From positions 1 through 50,233 of the IMG/VR virus record IMGVR_UViG_3300044720_000027: DNA of 50,233 bases, one strand, 5' to 3'. This document shows positions 19,465 to 29,800 of the stretch, one piece after another. The first letter of the stretch is position 1. The number at the start of each line of letters is the position of its first letter. The notes under the pieces are model-generated. The model was not told the DNA's origin. It ran no database searches and worked only from the letters and a program-made list of their open reading frames with translations. This stretch comes from a virus. Both the position numbers and the translations under genes were made by a program.

Positions 19465-21474
19465 TTAGGCGTCCGTCCTGAACGACAGCTCGAATGCCAC
19501 TAGGGCGTTGCTGGATCCGTACACGGCCACCGACCCATCCGGTGCAACAGAACAGGATGCGAAGGTGGCGCCAGACGCACCTGAAGCAGCGGGGCGGAAC
19601 AACGCCGTGACTGGGCGGTAGCCCAACGGCAGGGTGAACACCGTGGTCCCCAACGTCCCATCCTTGATCGAGCCATAGACGTGAACCACACCTGAGTAGT
19701 CCCTGTAGTAACTCAGGACTTGATTGGCACCGCCAAAGTTGACCCACGAGTTTGCAAACGCAGGCTGACCTACAGCTCCAACGAGCAAGGGCGTCGGAGC
19801 AGTCGTGCCCACCTTCCAGCGCGACAGCAGCCCACCTGCGCCGGTATTGAAGCCAACCAGACTGACCTCGATATTCAGGTCGCTGGAAGGCTCGTTGTAG
19901 AACCCAGTCTGTGCGGCGTAACCGCCGAGGAAGATGACCTTGGTGTAGTTGTCGATACCGTCAAAGTTCGTACCGAACATCCGACCGATGCCCGACGCCG
20001 CGGTATGACCCCCGCCCTCCTCCACGCTGATGTTCTCTACCAACACCACACCGGAGTAGTCCCCGTCGAAAATGCATTGGCCTGCACCCAGCGTCGCTTC
20101 GCAGGACCGCAACGCCACACTCAAAACCGGAGCGTCGGTGGCGTCGACAACACGACCGGTTACGCCGTCCGGGTAGAGGTAACTTCCGTCGATGGCGAGG
20201 GTGAGGTTGGCTCCGCTTGGGAGCGACTTGAAACCGCTGAGGAACCCCGCCCCGCCCGTAACGTGACATTGCTGGTAGGAGGCTTCCGTACGCCCAGCGA
20301 TGGCGGTGTTGTGGATGCCAATGTTGCCGCCGGGGTCTTCCCACCGCAACGAGATCCCACTTGCCGGGGCGTCGAGAATGCACTGGTCGAGGACTGAATC
20401 GCCGTTGTTCCCCATCGTCACCGATACGGCAGTGGAATCCCCACAACGAACTCGCTCAAGGCGGTTCTGCGTCGACGTGCCGATCGTCGCATGGTCGAAG
20501 TCAATACAGATAGCGGCAGTGTTCGACCCCCGCACGCCCAAGTCGCGCAGCGTGCGTCCGATCCGTCCGCGCATGTCCAGCACACGCGCAAGACCTGAAC
20601 CGGGCTTAGCCAAGAGACGTGACGCGTCCTGAGCATCGCCACTGATCGTGTAAAGGTCGCCGCTTGGTACCACGGGCTTGTTTGTGACGTAGTCGCCCTC
20701 GGGGACGTACATGCGCGCGTGTCCCGACGTCGCTGCCCCCTGCCAGGCAGCCCAGTCGATCTCGTCACTCAACCCGGTTGCATGGGGGAAAACAGCCTGC
20801 GCTGCACCCAAGGTGGCGAAGCGTTGGGACAGCGGATGCGACTGCCCATCACCGATGGCGCTGTAAGGCGCGTCCTTGATGTTGACGGCTCCAGGGGAAG
20901 GTGATGCTGGCGTCGGGGGAATCGGACCCCAGCGGACCCGGAGCGACTGTGCATGATCCGCGAGCAACACCTGACCGGTGGAGCCAACAGGGAGACGCCC
21001 GGCCGTGTTGGCACCAGTGCCCACGGCGAGATCGCCTTCGGCGTCCCAGAGAGAGTCAATGCCAACGGCGCCCCCTACCCCGCCGCCTCCACCGCCGCCT
21101 TCGCCAAGTTCAGTAGGCGGGCCGACATTCGGAGCGTCGGCCAGATCAAGGGTGTCACCCGCACTCGACGACGGCACCTCGATGTAGGAGATGACCCGCC
21201 CGCCGCGGTCAGGTGAGATCCCGTCGATGCGCTTGATGACCTTGTAGCGGGCGGTCGAAGGGACGAAGCCGGCGATGTCAGTCGCGAACAGTTTGACCGG
21301 CGTCATTACACCATTGATGATCGGCGCCTGGACGACGACGGGCTCGATCACGGTGTTGCCCACGGTGTCGCGCACAGCCGAGGTCAGCTCGAACTCGATG
21401 ACGCCCGTTGCCGCCGTATTTACGCTCGGTCCGGGAGCACGCTCGGTCGAGGTGATCGTGATGATGTTGCCCAT
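19465..21474 (-). CDS. Tail fibre/spike with beta-helix (paralogue 2)
   Basis: A 669-residue product with the same order as the previous gene: N-terminal beta domain, a Gly-rich stretch of about ten residues, WDAEGDLAVGTGANTAGRLP and QVLLADHAQSLRVRW. A pectate-lyase-like helix then starts with DEIDWAAWQGAATSG and YVPEGDYVTN. The C-terminus differs (VTALFRPAASG ... YGSSNALVAFELSFRTDA), a small beta domain. Start ATG 21474 follows a 45-base gap with a GTCCACC box and no Shine-Dalgarno. Confidence 0.75.
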   Translation of the reverse strand: MGNIITITSTERAPGPSVNTAATGVIEFELTSAVRDTVGNTVIEPVVVQAPIINGVMTPVKLFATDIAGFVPSTARYKVIKRIDGISPDRGGRVISYIEVPSSSAGDTLDLADAPNVGPPTELGEGGGGGGGVGGAVGIDSLWDAEGDLAVGTGANTAGRLPVGSTGQVLLADHAQSLRVRWGPIPPTPASPSPGAVNIKDAPYSAIGDGQSHPLSQRFATLGAAQAVFPHATGLSDEIDWAAWQGAATSGHARMYVPEGDYVTNKPVVPSGDLYTISGDAQDASRLLAKPGSGLARVLDMRGRIGRTLRDLGVRGSNTAAICIDFDHATIGTSTQNRLERVRCGDSTAVSVTMGNNGDSVLDQCILDAPASGISLRWEDPGGNIGIHNTAIAGRTEASYQQCHVTGGAGFLSGFKSLPSGANLTLAIDGSYLYPDGVTGRVVDATDAPVLSVALRSCEATLGAGQCIFDGDYSGVVLVENISVEEGGGHTAASGIGRMFGTNFDGIDNYTKVIFLGGYAAQTGFYNEPSSDLNIEVSLVGFNTGAGGLLSRWKVGTTAPTPLLVGAVGQPAFANSWVNFGGANQVLSYYRDYSGVVHVYGSIKDGTLGTTVFTLPLGYRPVTALFRPAASGASGATFASCSVAPDGSVAVYGSSNALVAFELSFRTDA

Positions 21475-21507
21475 CAGCGGTACCGCTTACGCGCCGTGTG
21501 GCTACGC

Positions 21508-21516
21508 GGGGTGGAC
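21508..21516 (-). promoter_or_regulatory. RTCCACC box upstream of fibre gene
   Basis: GTCCACCCC with 33 bases to ATG 21474, starting three bases after the stop codon of the previous gene. No Shine-Dalgarno sequence is seen before the start. Probable -35-like element of a leaderless promoter (inference). Confidence 0.45.
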
Positions 21517-21519
21517 CGG

Positions 21520-21801
21520 CTACTCATGACGGATGCCGATCACGAGGGGGTCGACGCCGTTGAGCATCAGGACGAAGACCTGATCGCCGAACGTCGGGGC
21601 GTAGCTGTGGATCGGGACGCAGTTGGGGATCGGCGTCGAGGGATCACTGGCAAGCGTGATCGTCACGCGCAGCGGTGGCCCCGACTGCAGCGCCGTGATG
21701 GAACCGAGTCGCAGGTTCATGTTCGAGCTGGGCTCGGCCAGGCGCGCCAAGCGACGGGCGGCGCGGGTGAAGGCGCTGGCGGTCTCCGGTGCCACCGCCA
21801 T
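21520..21801 (-). CDS. Small tail/baseplate-associated protein
   Basis: A 93-residue product from ATG 21801 (TGATG). A basic helical N-terminus is followed by beta strands (LRVTITLASDPSTPIPNCVP ... GDQVFVLMLNGVDPLVIGIR). The pattern resembles small OB-fold-like proteins found after baseplate hub genes in actinophages. Position between hub and fibres supports a tail-tip role. Confidence 0.55.
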   Translation of the reverse strand: MAVAPETASAFTRAARRLARLAEPSSNMNLRLGSITALQSGPPLRVTITLASDPSTPIPNCVPIHSYAPTFGDQVFVLMLNGVDPLVIGIRHE

Positions 21802-22973
21802 CAGCGGATTCTCCGCTCGCGCGCCGTGAGCACCATCTCGGGCGATCCCTCAGGGCGTAGGGGCAGCGTGTAGCGGTCGAGGAATACAGAGGTGTCGAGC
21901 CCGGAGCGCCCGCGATAGACCCGCAACACGTCACTCGGCTCATGCACGGGATTGGGCATGACCGCGAACTCGACGGTCTCAGCGACGCCGAGCTTGCGGT
22001 AGAGACGCCCGCGCGCGCTGGCTTCGGCATCGGCCTGAAGACGCGCCCTGGGATCGGTGACGAACTCCGGCACTTCCTTGTAGGGGCCGAACCGGTAGGT
22101 GGGCGAGGTGGGGTCGTCGTCCCATGCCTCGCCCCTGGGCGGACTCACGTTGGACGTGTGCTCGCCGGTGACGATGATCCCGTTCGGGCTGCTATCGCTC
22201 TCCTGTGCCCTCGTGTAGTGCATGACCGTGGCGTCGGTGCCCTCGTCGTAGGACCAGGTGATCGGGACATTGGGGTCGCGAGGATTCGGGATCGGCCTGA
22301 CCGTGAAGATCCCCAGCGCGTCGAAGTACGCCTCGAGCCCGGCAGACTCGGCGATGGCCTGGATGACCCCCCACGGGTCTGTGCCGGGCTCGAGAACCTG
22401 ACGGTCGGTGGTGCCACCCTCCGATGTCGAGATGTTCATCAGCCAGTTGGGGTTGCTTCCGCTCGCCGCCTCCGGCACGCGGTTGACGTAGAGGGCGACG
22501 ATGGCGGCCCACGCCGGCCCCTTGTCCACCACGTATGTCTTTGTCGACTTCGCACGGGCCACGCGACGGGACCGATCAGTGCCATTGACGGTGAGGGTCG
22601 CACCCTGAGGCCCGTCGCTGAAGGCTGCGCGAGAGATGCCGTAGGTTCCCTGCGGAAACATGTCCGCGATGCCGTGATGCGCCAGTCCACACCAGACGCG
22701 CAGCTCGTTGCCCGACAGTGGGGACAGCAGTGACCGGCCACTCGCCGGCAACAGCGTCCCGATTGGGTCGAGGAGCACAAGGTTCGACAGCGTCCAACGC
22801 GCCGAGCCCGAAGCGTCCGCTGTGATCGAGCCCCCGTCGACGAGCAGGAAGGTGTCCTCCTGCTGGGAGTCGGCGATCTTGATGCCGTCAGCGTTGAGCA
22901 ACTCGACGAAGCTCACGAGCTCCGCACCGTCGGAGAAGGCCCGCTCGTAGGAGTCGCTGCGCGGGTAGGCCAT
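21801..22973 (-). CDS. Minor tail protein, DUF5047-like hub
   Basis: A 390-residue product from ATG 22973. MAYPRSDSYERAFSDGAELV followed by strand-rich VDGGSITADASGSARWTLSN and a long central region with GTDPWGVIQAIAES and VRPIPNPRDP matches the DUF5047 type of minor tail protein in actinophages. It is thought to be a baseplate hub component. Order after the tape measure and distal tail genes is the usual one. The longer frame to 23183 is a shadow. Confidence 0.75.
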   Translation of the reverse strand: MAYPRSDSYERAFSDGAELVSFVELLNADGIKIADSQQEDTFLLVDGGSITADASGSARWTLSNLVLLDPIGTLLPASGRSLLSPLSGNELRVWCGLAHHGIADMFPQGTYGISRAAFSDGPQGATLTVNGTDRSRRVARAKSTKTYVVDKGPAWAAIVALYVNRVPEAASGSNPNWLMNISTSEGGTTDRQVLEPGTDPWGVIQAIAESAGLEAYFDALGIFTVRPIPNPRDPNVPITWSYDEGTDATVMHYTRAQESDSSPNGIIVTGEHTSNVSPPRGEAWDDDPTSPTYRFGPYKEVPEFVTDPRARLQADAEASARGRLYRKLGVAETVEFAVMPNPVHEPSDVLRVYRGRSGLDTSVFLDRYTLPLRPEGSPEMVLTARERRIR

Positions 22974-23665
22974 CAGACCGGCTCGGCGATCATGTGGAAT
23001 CGCGGAAGTTCGTCGGGAACCGCCACATCGCGGAGCAGGGCGACGGTTTCCTCGGGCGCCTCGATCCCGAGGTCGGTGAAGGCGGCAAGGAACGCCGCCG
23101 ACAAGGTCGGGGCGCAGCGCTGCCAATAGGTCGGGTGGCCCGCCTTCTCGTACGCCGTCTTCGACAGCGCCTTCTTGTCCCAACTGAGATGCACGGCTCG
23201 CCGCTGCTCGGGAGACAGCACCAGCAGATCGACGAGGTACGCGCCAGCGGTGAAGAGTGCAACGGGCAGGTCGTCACCGCGTGCGAGCGACTGATCGAGT
23301 TGGATGCGGCCCTCGTCCCATGCCACTGCCGCCACCACCCGGTCGTCATCGGCGACCGGGTACCCGCGCGCGTGGTGAGCGCGACGACGCGACGACGGCT
23401 CGACCTGCTCACCGATCGGCTGCATAAGCCAGTCGGTGACGACGTCCTTCGGCACGCCTTGGTAGCCCTGTCGGAGGTAGCACTCCGCTTCCAGGCGCTC
23501 CGCCCCGGCGAACGACGACAGGTCGGCCCACGACAGCGGCACCTCACCGTTGGGACGTACGAGCCAGGCGACGCCCCACTCCAGGGATTCCCACGGATAG
23601 GTGCAGCGCGGCCAGGTGCGGGCGAGGGCGATGCTCTGCGCTTCGCTGTTGAAGGCGTGGATCAT
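22973..23665 (-). CDS. Minor tail protein
   Basis: A 230-residue product from ATG 23665 after GGGAGCG. It begins MIHAFNSEAQSIALARTWPR, has an acidic, mostly helical body, and its C-terminal half ends FHMIAEPV. Its location between a long tail-tip protein and the hub makes it a minor tail component. No specific family recognised. Confidence 0.55.
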   Translation of the reverse strand: MIHAFNSEAQSIALARTWPRCTYPWESLEWGVAWLVRPNGEVPLSWADLSSFAGAERLEAECYLRQGYQGVPKDVVTDWLMQPIGEQVEPSSRRRAHHARGYPVADDDRVVAAVAWDEGRIQLDQSLARGDDLPVALFTAGAYLVDLLVLSPEQRRAVHLSWDKKALSKTAYEKAGHPTYWQRCAPTLSAAFLAAFTDLGIEAPEETVALLRDVAVPDELPRFHMIAEPV

Positions 23666-23675
23666 GGCGCTCCCA

Positions 23676-26612
23676 TCAACAAGTCCGCGATTCGGCAGTG
23701 CTGAAGTGCAGCGAACCCGGAGTGTCCTCGGGGTACCAAAAGCCGAAACAGTCGGGCTGGAACGCCTGGAGGATGTTGGTGGCGAGGACGGGGGCACCGG
23801 GATACTCCTGGTGCCAATTGCTGAAGCTGAACGGGGGGCCGGCGGCAAGCCCGAACCACGAAGGCAGGATGAAGTCGGCCAACCAGCTCTGCCCGTACGC
23901 AACACCGACAGAGTTCACAGGGTCACACGCCTCCATGAACGCGCGCCGCCCCGTCCCGTCGGTGTGCACTGACCAGTTCCCGATCTGGGGGTCGGTCCGC
24001 CAGCCGTCCGGGTCGTCACCGGGTATGCCGGGATTGACGAGCATCTCGATGACCTCGTGCGCAAAAATCGTAGAGTCCTCGTAGTACACGTTGTTCGCAT
24101 CGCGGGGCTGACTCTCATTGGCAAGTCCCCACACGCTCAGCCGTGCCCGCGGTACGGCGTTGCCAGTGGTGTGGTAGCCACCGCCGCCACCGTCGACAAT
24201 TTCGTACCACCAGCCATCAGCCGGTGGGGTGCCGAAGACGAGCTCGATCGGGATGACCGAACGGCGATACGCACCCCAACGCGGGACGACGATGCTGTTG
24301 ACGTACTCCTGGGTGTCGGCCGCGAGCTGGTTGTACTGGGCCTGCGAATAGCGAGTGGAGTGGTTGACGATGTAGATCCGCTGCGTCGACGGTGGCGTGC
24401 CTCCCCCACCGCCGGGCGCGGGGTCGACATAGAACGTTGCCTGCGCCGTTCGCCCCGAGGTCACGCCGGTCGCGGTAATGACGCGACCCCCGAGGCTGCC
24501 TCCCTCGAGGTGGACCGTCGCCGACGCCGAGCCGCCTGACGCTGTCGTGCTGTTCGGGACGACGTTGCCCCCGTTCGTGCAGGTGAAGACGATCTGCTCG
24601 TTCCCCTGGAAGTTGTAGGCGTAAAGCTGAAAGCTCTGCCCCAACGGGGCGCGGGGAGTACTCGCCTGCAAAGTGGCCGCAGCCGGCGGCGCAGCGGCGA
24701 CGACGTTGATCGCAGCTTGACCGAACAGCCCGCTTGCGTCACCGATGGCGGTGATCTCCGCCGCGCCGGCGGAGGTGGACGCAGACACCGTGACCGAGAC
24801 GGAGAACTCGCCCGCCGAGTTCGCGTTGACGCCGGAGGGGCTCAGTGCGGGACCGCGGTTGATGACGAGAGTCACATGCTCATACGGCGCGAAGCCAACG
24901 CCGTGCAGCGTGGTTGCCGACCCGGGGTTCATCGACGACGGGTTCGCCGTCAGTGAAGTCTGCGGTGCCGTCGTGACGTCCGGGGCAATGTCGCCATAGT
25001 CGAACCGGTTCAGGTTCTCAGTGGGCCGAACGACTTCGACCCAGTCAACGGTGATGGAATAGGCCGAGCGCACGGGACGCTGGGAGTGCAGTTCCTTCTG
25101 GGCGAGCACCTGCTCCCAGTTCCGTTCTTCACCGACGCGCAGGTAGAAGTGGTCGCTGAGCGGCGAGTCCACGCGCAAAGTGCGTTTGCGAGTGAGCAAC
25201 GAATCGACCGCCGCCTTCTCCGTCTCGTTCAACACCATGATCTCGAGTCGGCCCTGCGCACCTCGATTCCCACCCGACAGCACGAGGAACACGCCGTTGT
25301 CGAGCGGCTCGTAGCGACCTTGGGCTTCGCGGCGCGTGAACGGCGCTTTGGTCACCCGAACGGCGAGGTTGCCGTTCTCCGACGACGGGAAGCTGGCGTC
25401 ACGCAGGAAGTACGACTGCAGGAAGCAATCACCGAACGCGGCACTCGAAGGCGCGCCGTCGACCCAGTGCCCGCCGGACGCGGCGATCGCGATCGCGCGG
25501 TAATGGTTCCGTCCTGCCACTACGTCGTAGTCCCACGCGGTGATCCGGCCACTGTCGTCGGGGAACTGCAACGAGCCTGCTGCCTGCACGACCTCCCACG
25601 CCAAGCCCTCATCGGAGCGCTCGAGGCGCACGTAGGAGGCGACAGGCGTGCCCGCCCCTCGCGTTATCTCGATCTTCATGCGCCCATGACGCACGTCGGG
25701 CGTCAGCATCAGCGAGGGTGCCGCGGGACGGGGCAACTGGATCATGAAGTCGGTCCGCGACCAGTCCGACCAGTACGGGTCTTCACCCGCGATCGGCTGT
25801 GTCGCCCGCACCCGCGCGGTATAGGGAACATCGTTGTCGAGCGGGGCCGTCACCTGCGCGACACGGGCAAGCGAGTTGAAGACCTCACCGGTATCGAACA
25901 CCGGCACCGCGCCGTCGAAACCCAGCCCTCCGAACTGGTCGGCGGACCTGAACACCTGTATCTGGTAGCTCTGCTGAGGATCGTCGTCGACGTCGGCATA
26001 CGCCCACGACACCCACGGCCGGGTCGTCGAGATGGTCCCGCTGGGGCTGAGCGCACTCACCGTCGGGCGCAGGTCCACCGCGACCTCGAGCCACAACTCG
26101 CGCACAAAGACACCGGCGGTCTCCTGGGCCGCCTGCCACGAGGAGTTGTAGAGGATGAGCTGCAGCGACATGGCGTTGATCGTCTCGGCGTCCCAGGGAA
26201 CGAAGCTGCCGTCGCTGTCAGCTCGCCCTGGATGCGCGTTCCCGGCAGAAACCGCGCCGCCTACGAACTCGTCGTGGTAGTTCCAGACATTGCCGCCGTA
26301 GTTGGGGTTCAGCTCGGAGATGCCATCGAACGCTCCCATCAGCACAGCGACGTTTTGCTGACGGTGAGCCGAGACCTCGAACTCGACCTCGATCACCGGG
26401 CGAACCCACAGAATGCGCGTGTTCGGCGGGAGCACCAGCCCGGCAAGCTGAAAGAACGCCATCATGTCGGGGCCGTCTGTCCCTGCCCGCCATGCGTAGG
26501 TCGTCGTAACGTCGTCGTTGAGATCTGCCAGCACGTTTCCGCTGGTCGAGCGCGGAGGGACCGGTCCCAGCTCCACGTTGGCGAGACCAAGCTTGTAGAC
26601 GGTGACGCCCAC
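23676..26612 (-). CDS. Tail-tip protein with putative zincin-like C-terminal domain
   Basis: A 978-residue multidomain protein. The N-terminal half has beta-sandwich domains of fibronectin type (for example RPWVSWAYADVDDDPQQSYQ) around a distal-tail-like region. Residues about 560-730 hold two Ig-like repeats (SMNPGSATTLHGVGF). After a Gly linker, residues about 735-978 match a widespread uncharacterised family: a VVPRWGAYRR segment, GGGYH, FAHEVIEMLVNPG with HEVIE at about 851-855, and MEACDPVNS ... ADFILPSWFG. HExxE is a zinc-site pattern. Such a domain at the tail tip could cut or bind surface proteins. GTG 26612 overlaps the previous stop. Confidence 0.7.
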   Translation of the reverse strand: MGVTVYKLGLANVELGPVPPRSTSGNVLADLNDDVTTTYAWRAGTDGPDMMAFFQLAGLVLPPNTRILWVRPVIEVEFEVSAHRQQNVAVLMGAFDGISELNPNYGGNVWNYHDEFVGGAVSAGNAHPGRADSDGSFVPWDAETINAMSLQLILYNSSWQAAQETAGVFVRELWLEVAVDLRPTVSALSPSGTISTTRPWVSWAYADVDDDPQQSYQIQVFRSADQFGGLGFDGAVPVFDTGEVFNSLARVAQVTAPLDNDVPYTARVRATQPIAGEDPYWSDWSRTDFMIQLPRPAAPSLMLTPDVRHGRMKIEITRGAGTPVASYVRLERSDEGLAWEVVQAAGSLQFPDDSGRITAWDYDVVAGRNHYRAIAIAASGGHWVDGAPSSAAFGDCFLQSYFLRDASFPSSENGNLAVRVTKAPFTRREAQGRYEPLDNGVFLVLSGGNRGAQGRLEIMVLNETEKAAVDSLLTRKRTLRVDSPLSDHFYLRVGEERNWEQVLAQKELHSQRPVRSAYSITVDWVEVVRPTENLNRFDYGDIAPDVTTAPQTSLTANPSSMNPGSATTLHGVGFAPYEHVTLVINRGPALSPSGVNANSAGEFSVSVTVSASTSAGAAEITAIGDASGLFGQAAINVVAAAPPAAATLQASTPRAPLGQSFQLYAYNFQGNEQIVFTCTNGGNVVPNSTTASGGSASATVHLEGGSLGGRVITATGVTSGRTAQATFYVDPAPGGGGGTPPSTQRIYIVNHSTRYSQAQYNQLAADTQEYVNSIVVPRWGAYRRSVIPIELVFGTPPADGWWYEIVDGGGGGYHTTGNAVPRARLSVWGLANESQPRDANNVYYEDSTIFAHEVIEMLVNPGIPGDDPDGWRTDPQIGNWSVHTDGTGRRAFMEACDPVNSVGVAYGQSWLADFILPSWFGLAAGPPFSFSNWHQEYPGAPVLATNILQAFQPDCFGFWYPEDTPGSLHFSTAESRTC

Positions 26613-26836
26613 TAGCCGCTCGAGCCCTGCGGGGTGGAAGGCTCGACGACGGTGACCGTCGTGCCCTCTGTGAGTACCTGAGTCGCGCCGTCGTCGTAGA
26701 TCACCGACACGCCGTCACTCGACCAGGTAACCGATCGCACGAGGCGGGGCGCATACACCTGCATCCCCGGGCGCAGCCTGGCAACGGTGATCTCGCGCTC
26801 GTGACGGACGGGCTTGTCGGGCGGGCGGGCGGGCAT
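26612..26836 (-). CDS. Small protein between tape measure and tail-tip genes
   Basis: A 74-residue product from ATG 26836 (TGATG). Beta-rich: RLRPGMQVYAPRLVRSVTWS then VSVIYDDGATQVLTEGTTVT. The fold looks like a small barrel. By position it may be a tail accessory factor; no family recognised. Confidence 0.5.
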   Translation of the reverse strand: MPARPPDKPVRHEREITVARLRPGMQVYAPRLVRSVTWSSDGVSVIYDDGATQVLTEGTTVTVVEPSTPQGSSG

Positions 26837-29800
26837 CACGAACCTCCCAATGCCTGGTCGATTTGATCGACGAGCGTGTCGGCAAGAACGACGGACACGT
26901 TCTCGGCGATCGACTGCATCCGGTTCTCGAACTGGTCGAGGTCACCGACGGTGCCGACCTCGGAGGAGAACTGCACCGCGCCGGGCGAGACCGTCACGCT
27001 GATGGTGCGCGCGCCCCCGCCTACCGGCTCGGGTCGACCGGTGCCGTTGTGGGCGAGGCTGTACCCCGTCGGCAGATACCCGCCGTTGTCGTAGCTATGG
27101 GCGGGCAGGGCGTGGAAGCCACCCGCGCCGTACCAGTGGTTTTTGCGCCAGAAGCTCTCTGCGCCGAGCGGGTCGGTGTAGCGGTTCTTGATGTAGCGCG
27201 CCCCGGCCTCGGCCTGCTGAGCAGCGTCGTGGCTTCGGGCGATGCCGGTGCCCGCCCACGTCGAGTCGAGGAACTGGAACAAGCCGAACGCGCCCGATGA
27301 CGAGTTGAGGCTCTCGGGGTCCCAGGAGCTTTCGTGGTACACGATGTAGCGGGTCGCTCCCCACTGGTCGCCGTCGCCCCAGCCGCGCTGACGGAACGCC
27401 GGGTTGACCTTGGCCTCCATCGCAGCGGGGCCGGCGAACTCGCCCTGTGTGCCGCGTCCACCGCTCGACGCCAGCGGCGCGTTGCGAGAGACATCCTCGG
27501 GAACGTCGCTGGACCCGCCACCGGTGACAGCGGACGGAACCGCCGCCGCGGCGCGCGTGGACTCCTGCGCCGCCAGGAACGCCGCGCTCATCTCCGCGAT
27601 GCTGGCCTTGGTCTTCCCGACCGACTGGTTACCGGTCTGCTGAAGCCACCAGTAGTAGTTGCTGAAATCGGGGTCGTTCGGGAGGTTCATTCCACCGCCC
27701 GCGAACATGCCGATGCGCTTGCCGGTTTCGGTCCAGATCGCCTGGGCGCGTGGGCGGCGCCAGTCATTCGCGAACGGGATGTACGCCTCACCTTGAGTCT
27801 CGGGTTCGTTCCAGACCCGGATGACATCGCCCGCGCCCATCTGTGCGACGTGGCTCTCGTAGAGGTTGCCGGCGGCGTTGCCGATCTTGCCGCCTCCGAC
27901 CGTCGGCGTGCCCTGCCCGCCGGCCGTCGCGATGTCGACTCCGGGCTTGTAGACGTTCTTGGAGATGAAGTCGTCGACCGCGCCCTGCACGCCCTTGAGC
28001 CAATCCGCGAGCAACGTCTTGGCCTGCTCGACGGTGATCCCGAGCGTCTGCGCGAGGTTCCTCGACATCTCGTCCATGTGCGTGGCGACGTAACTGGCCG
28101 ACTCACCGAACTTGGCGTCCATCACCCTGGCGAACTCGGCCGTGCTGAAACTCTCGTCCTGCAACATCAGCTCGAACATGGTGCGGATGTCCGCTGAACC
28201 CTTGTCCTTGAGCGACGCCGCGATGGCTTCTCCCTTTTCGCCCATCGCGCCGAGCTTCTGTGCAAACTCGGGGAACTGTTCGTCCGCTATGTGTTGGAGG
28301 TTGGACGCGAACTCCTGGTGGTGGGCGATGTTCTCCCGCAGCTTGGCGACGATCTCGTCGTAGCTGATCCCAAGTTCAGCCAGGCTGGTACTCGTCTTGG
28401 AGTGCCCGCCCTGCTCCTCGGTCTCGGCGTTGGTCAGGTCGTTGGACGCCTGCTTCACCGAGAGCTTCGCCGTTTCGAGCGCGCGCTCTGCGTCTTCGAC
28501 GGCGCGGATCGCTTCGCTCTGCGGTGACCGGGCGCGGGTCAGTTCGTCCTCGGCCGTGGTCAGCGAGTTCGTCGCATCCTTCTGGGCGGCGCGGGCGTCG
28601 CGCACGTCGAGCTCGGCGGCGGCGATGTCCTCGGGCTTCGCCCCGGCGCGCAGTTCGTTCAGCCGCTCCTGGGAGGTGATCAGTTCGTTCTGGGCCGAGA
28701 CTTGGCCGAGCAGCGCCTCGCGCAGCGCGAACTCCGCCTCTTGGATTCCCGCCGCGCTGTCGACTTGGCGGGCGGTGTTCAGCCCCGCCTGCGCGTCGGT
28801 CAACCCGAAGGCGGCGCTCTGCTGGCCCAGCATCGCCTCCTGAAGCGCCAGTTCGGCCTCTTGGAGATCCAGCGCCGTGTTGGCCGTGCGGGCGCTGTTG
28901 AGCCCGTTCTGTGCGTCTGTGAGGCCCAGGGCGGCCTGCTGCTGTGCGAGGAGGGCCTCGTTCAGCGACAGCTCGGCCTCGGCGATGTCGAGCGCGTGGT
29001 TGTTATTGCGGGCGTCGTTGAGTCCGTTCTGCGCGTCCTCGGCCGAGAAGGCTGCCTGCTGCTGGGAGTTGAGGGCCTCGCGCAAGTTCAGGTTCGCCTC
29101 GGTCAGGTCGCGTGGCGTGCCGTGGTCCTGGGCGAGGAACAACTGCTCCTGCGCGTCGGCCACGCGCAGCGCCGCACGCTCGGTGCCGATCATGGCGTCG
29201 GAGAGCTTCAGTTCCGCTTCAGCGAGCACGCGGGTAACCGACACCCGCCGCAGGTCTTCGAGGCGCTGCTGTGCCCGGTACACGGAGATCGCTGCGCGCT
29301 CGGTGCCGAACATCGCCTGTGACAACTTGATCTCGGCGTCGACAACTGGTCGGGTCGGGTCGGCGTTGCGGAGCTGGTTCAGGTGCTCCTGCGCGCGGGC
29401 CACGGAGATGGCGGCGCGCTGGGTGCCGAGTTGGGCCTGCGCCAGTGACATCTCCGCGTCGGCGACGGCGCGCGACGGGTCCTTCGCACGTTCCTCGTTC
29501 AGCTTCTTCTGCGCATCGGCGACAGACTTCGCGGCGCGCTCGGAGCCGAGCTGCGCCTGTGTCACGGAGATCTCGCCCGAGGTGAGTTCGGTCGCCTTCG
29601 GGCCGGCGCGCAGGTCGGCGAGCTTCTTCTCGGCCGAGGCAAGGTTCAGGGCCGAGCGCTCAGAGCCGATGCGGGCGTGCTCGAGCTTCAGTTCCTTCTC
29701 GGAGATATCCGCACCGGACGCCAAGGCGGCGCGGGCGTCGGAGAGCTTCTCCTCGGCGTCGGCAAGGCTGTGTGTCGCGTCCTTGACGCCGAGGCGGGCC

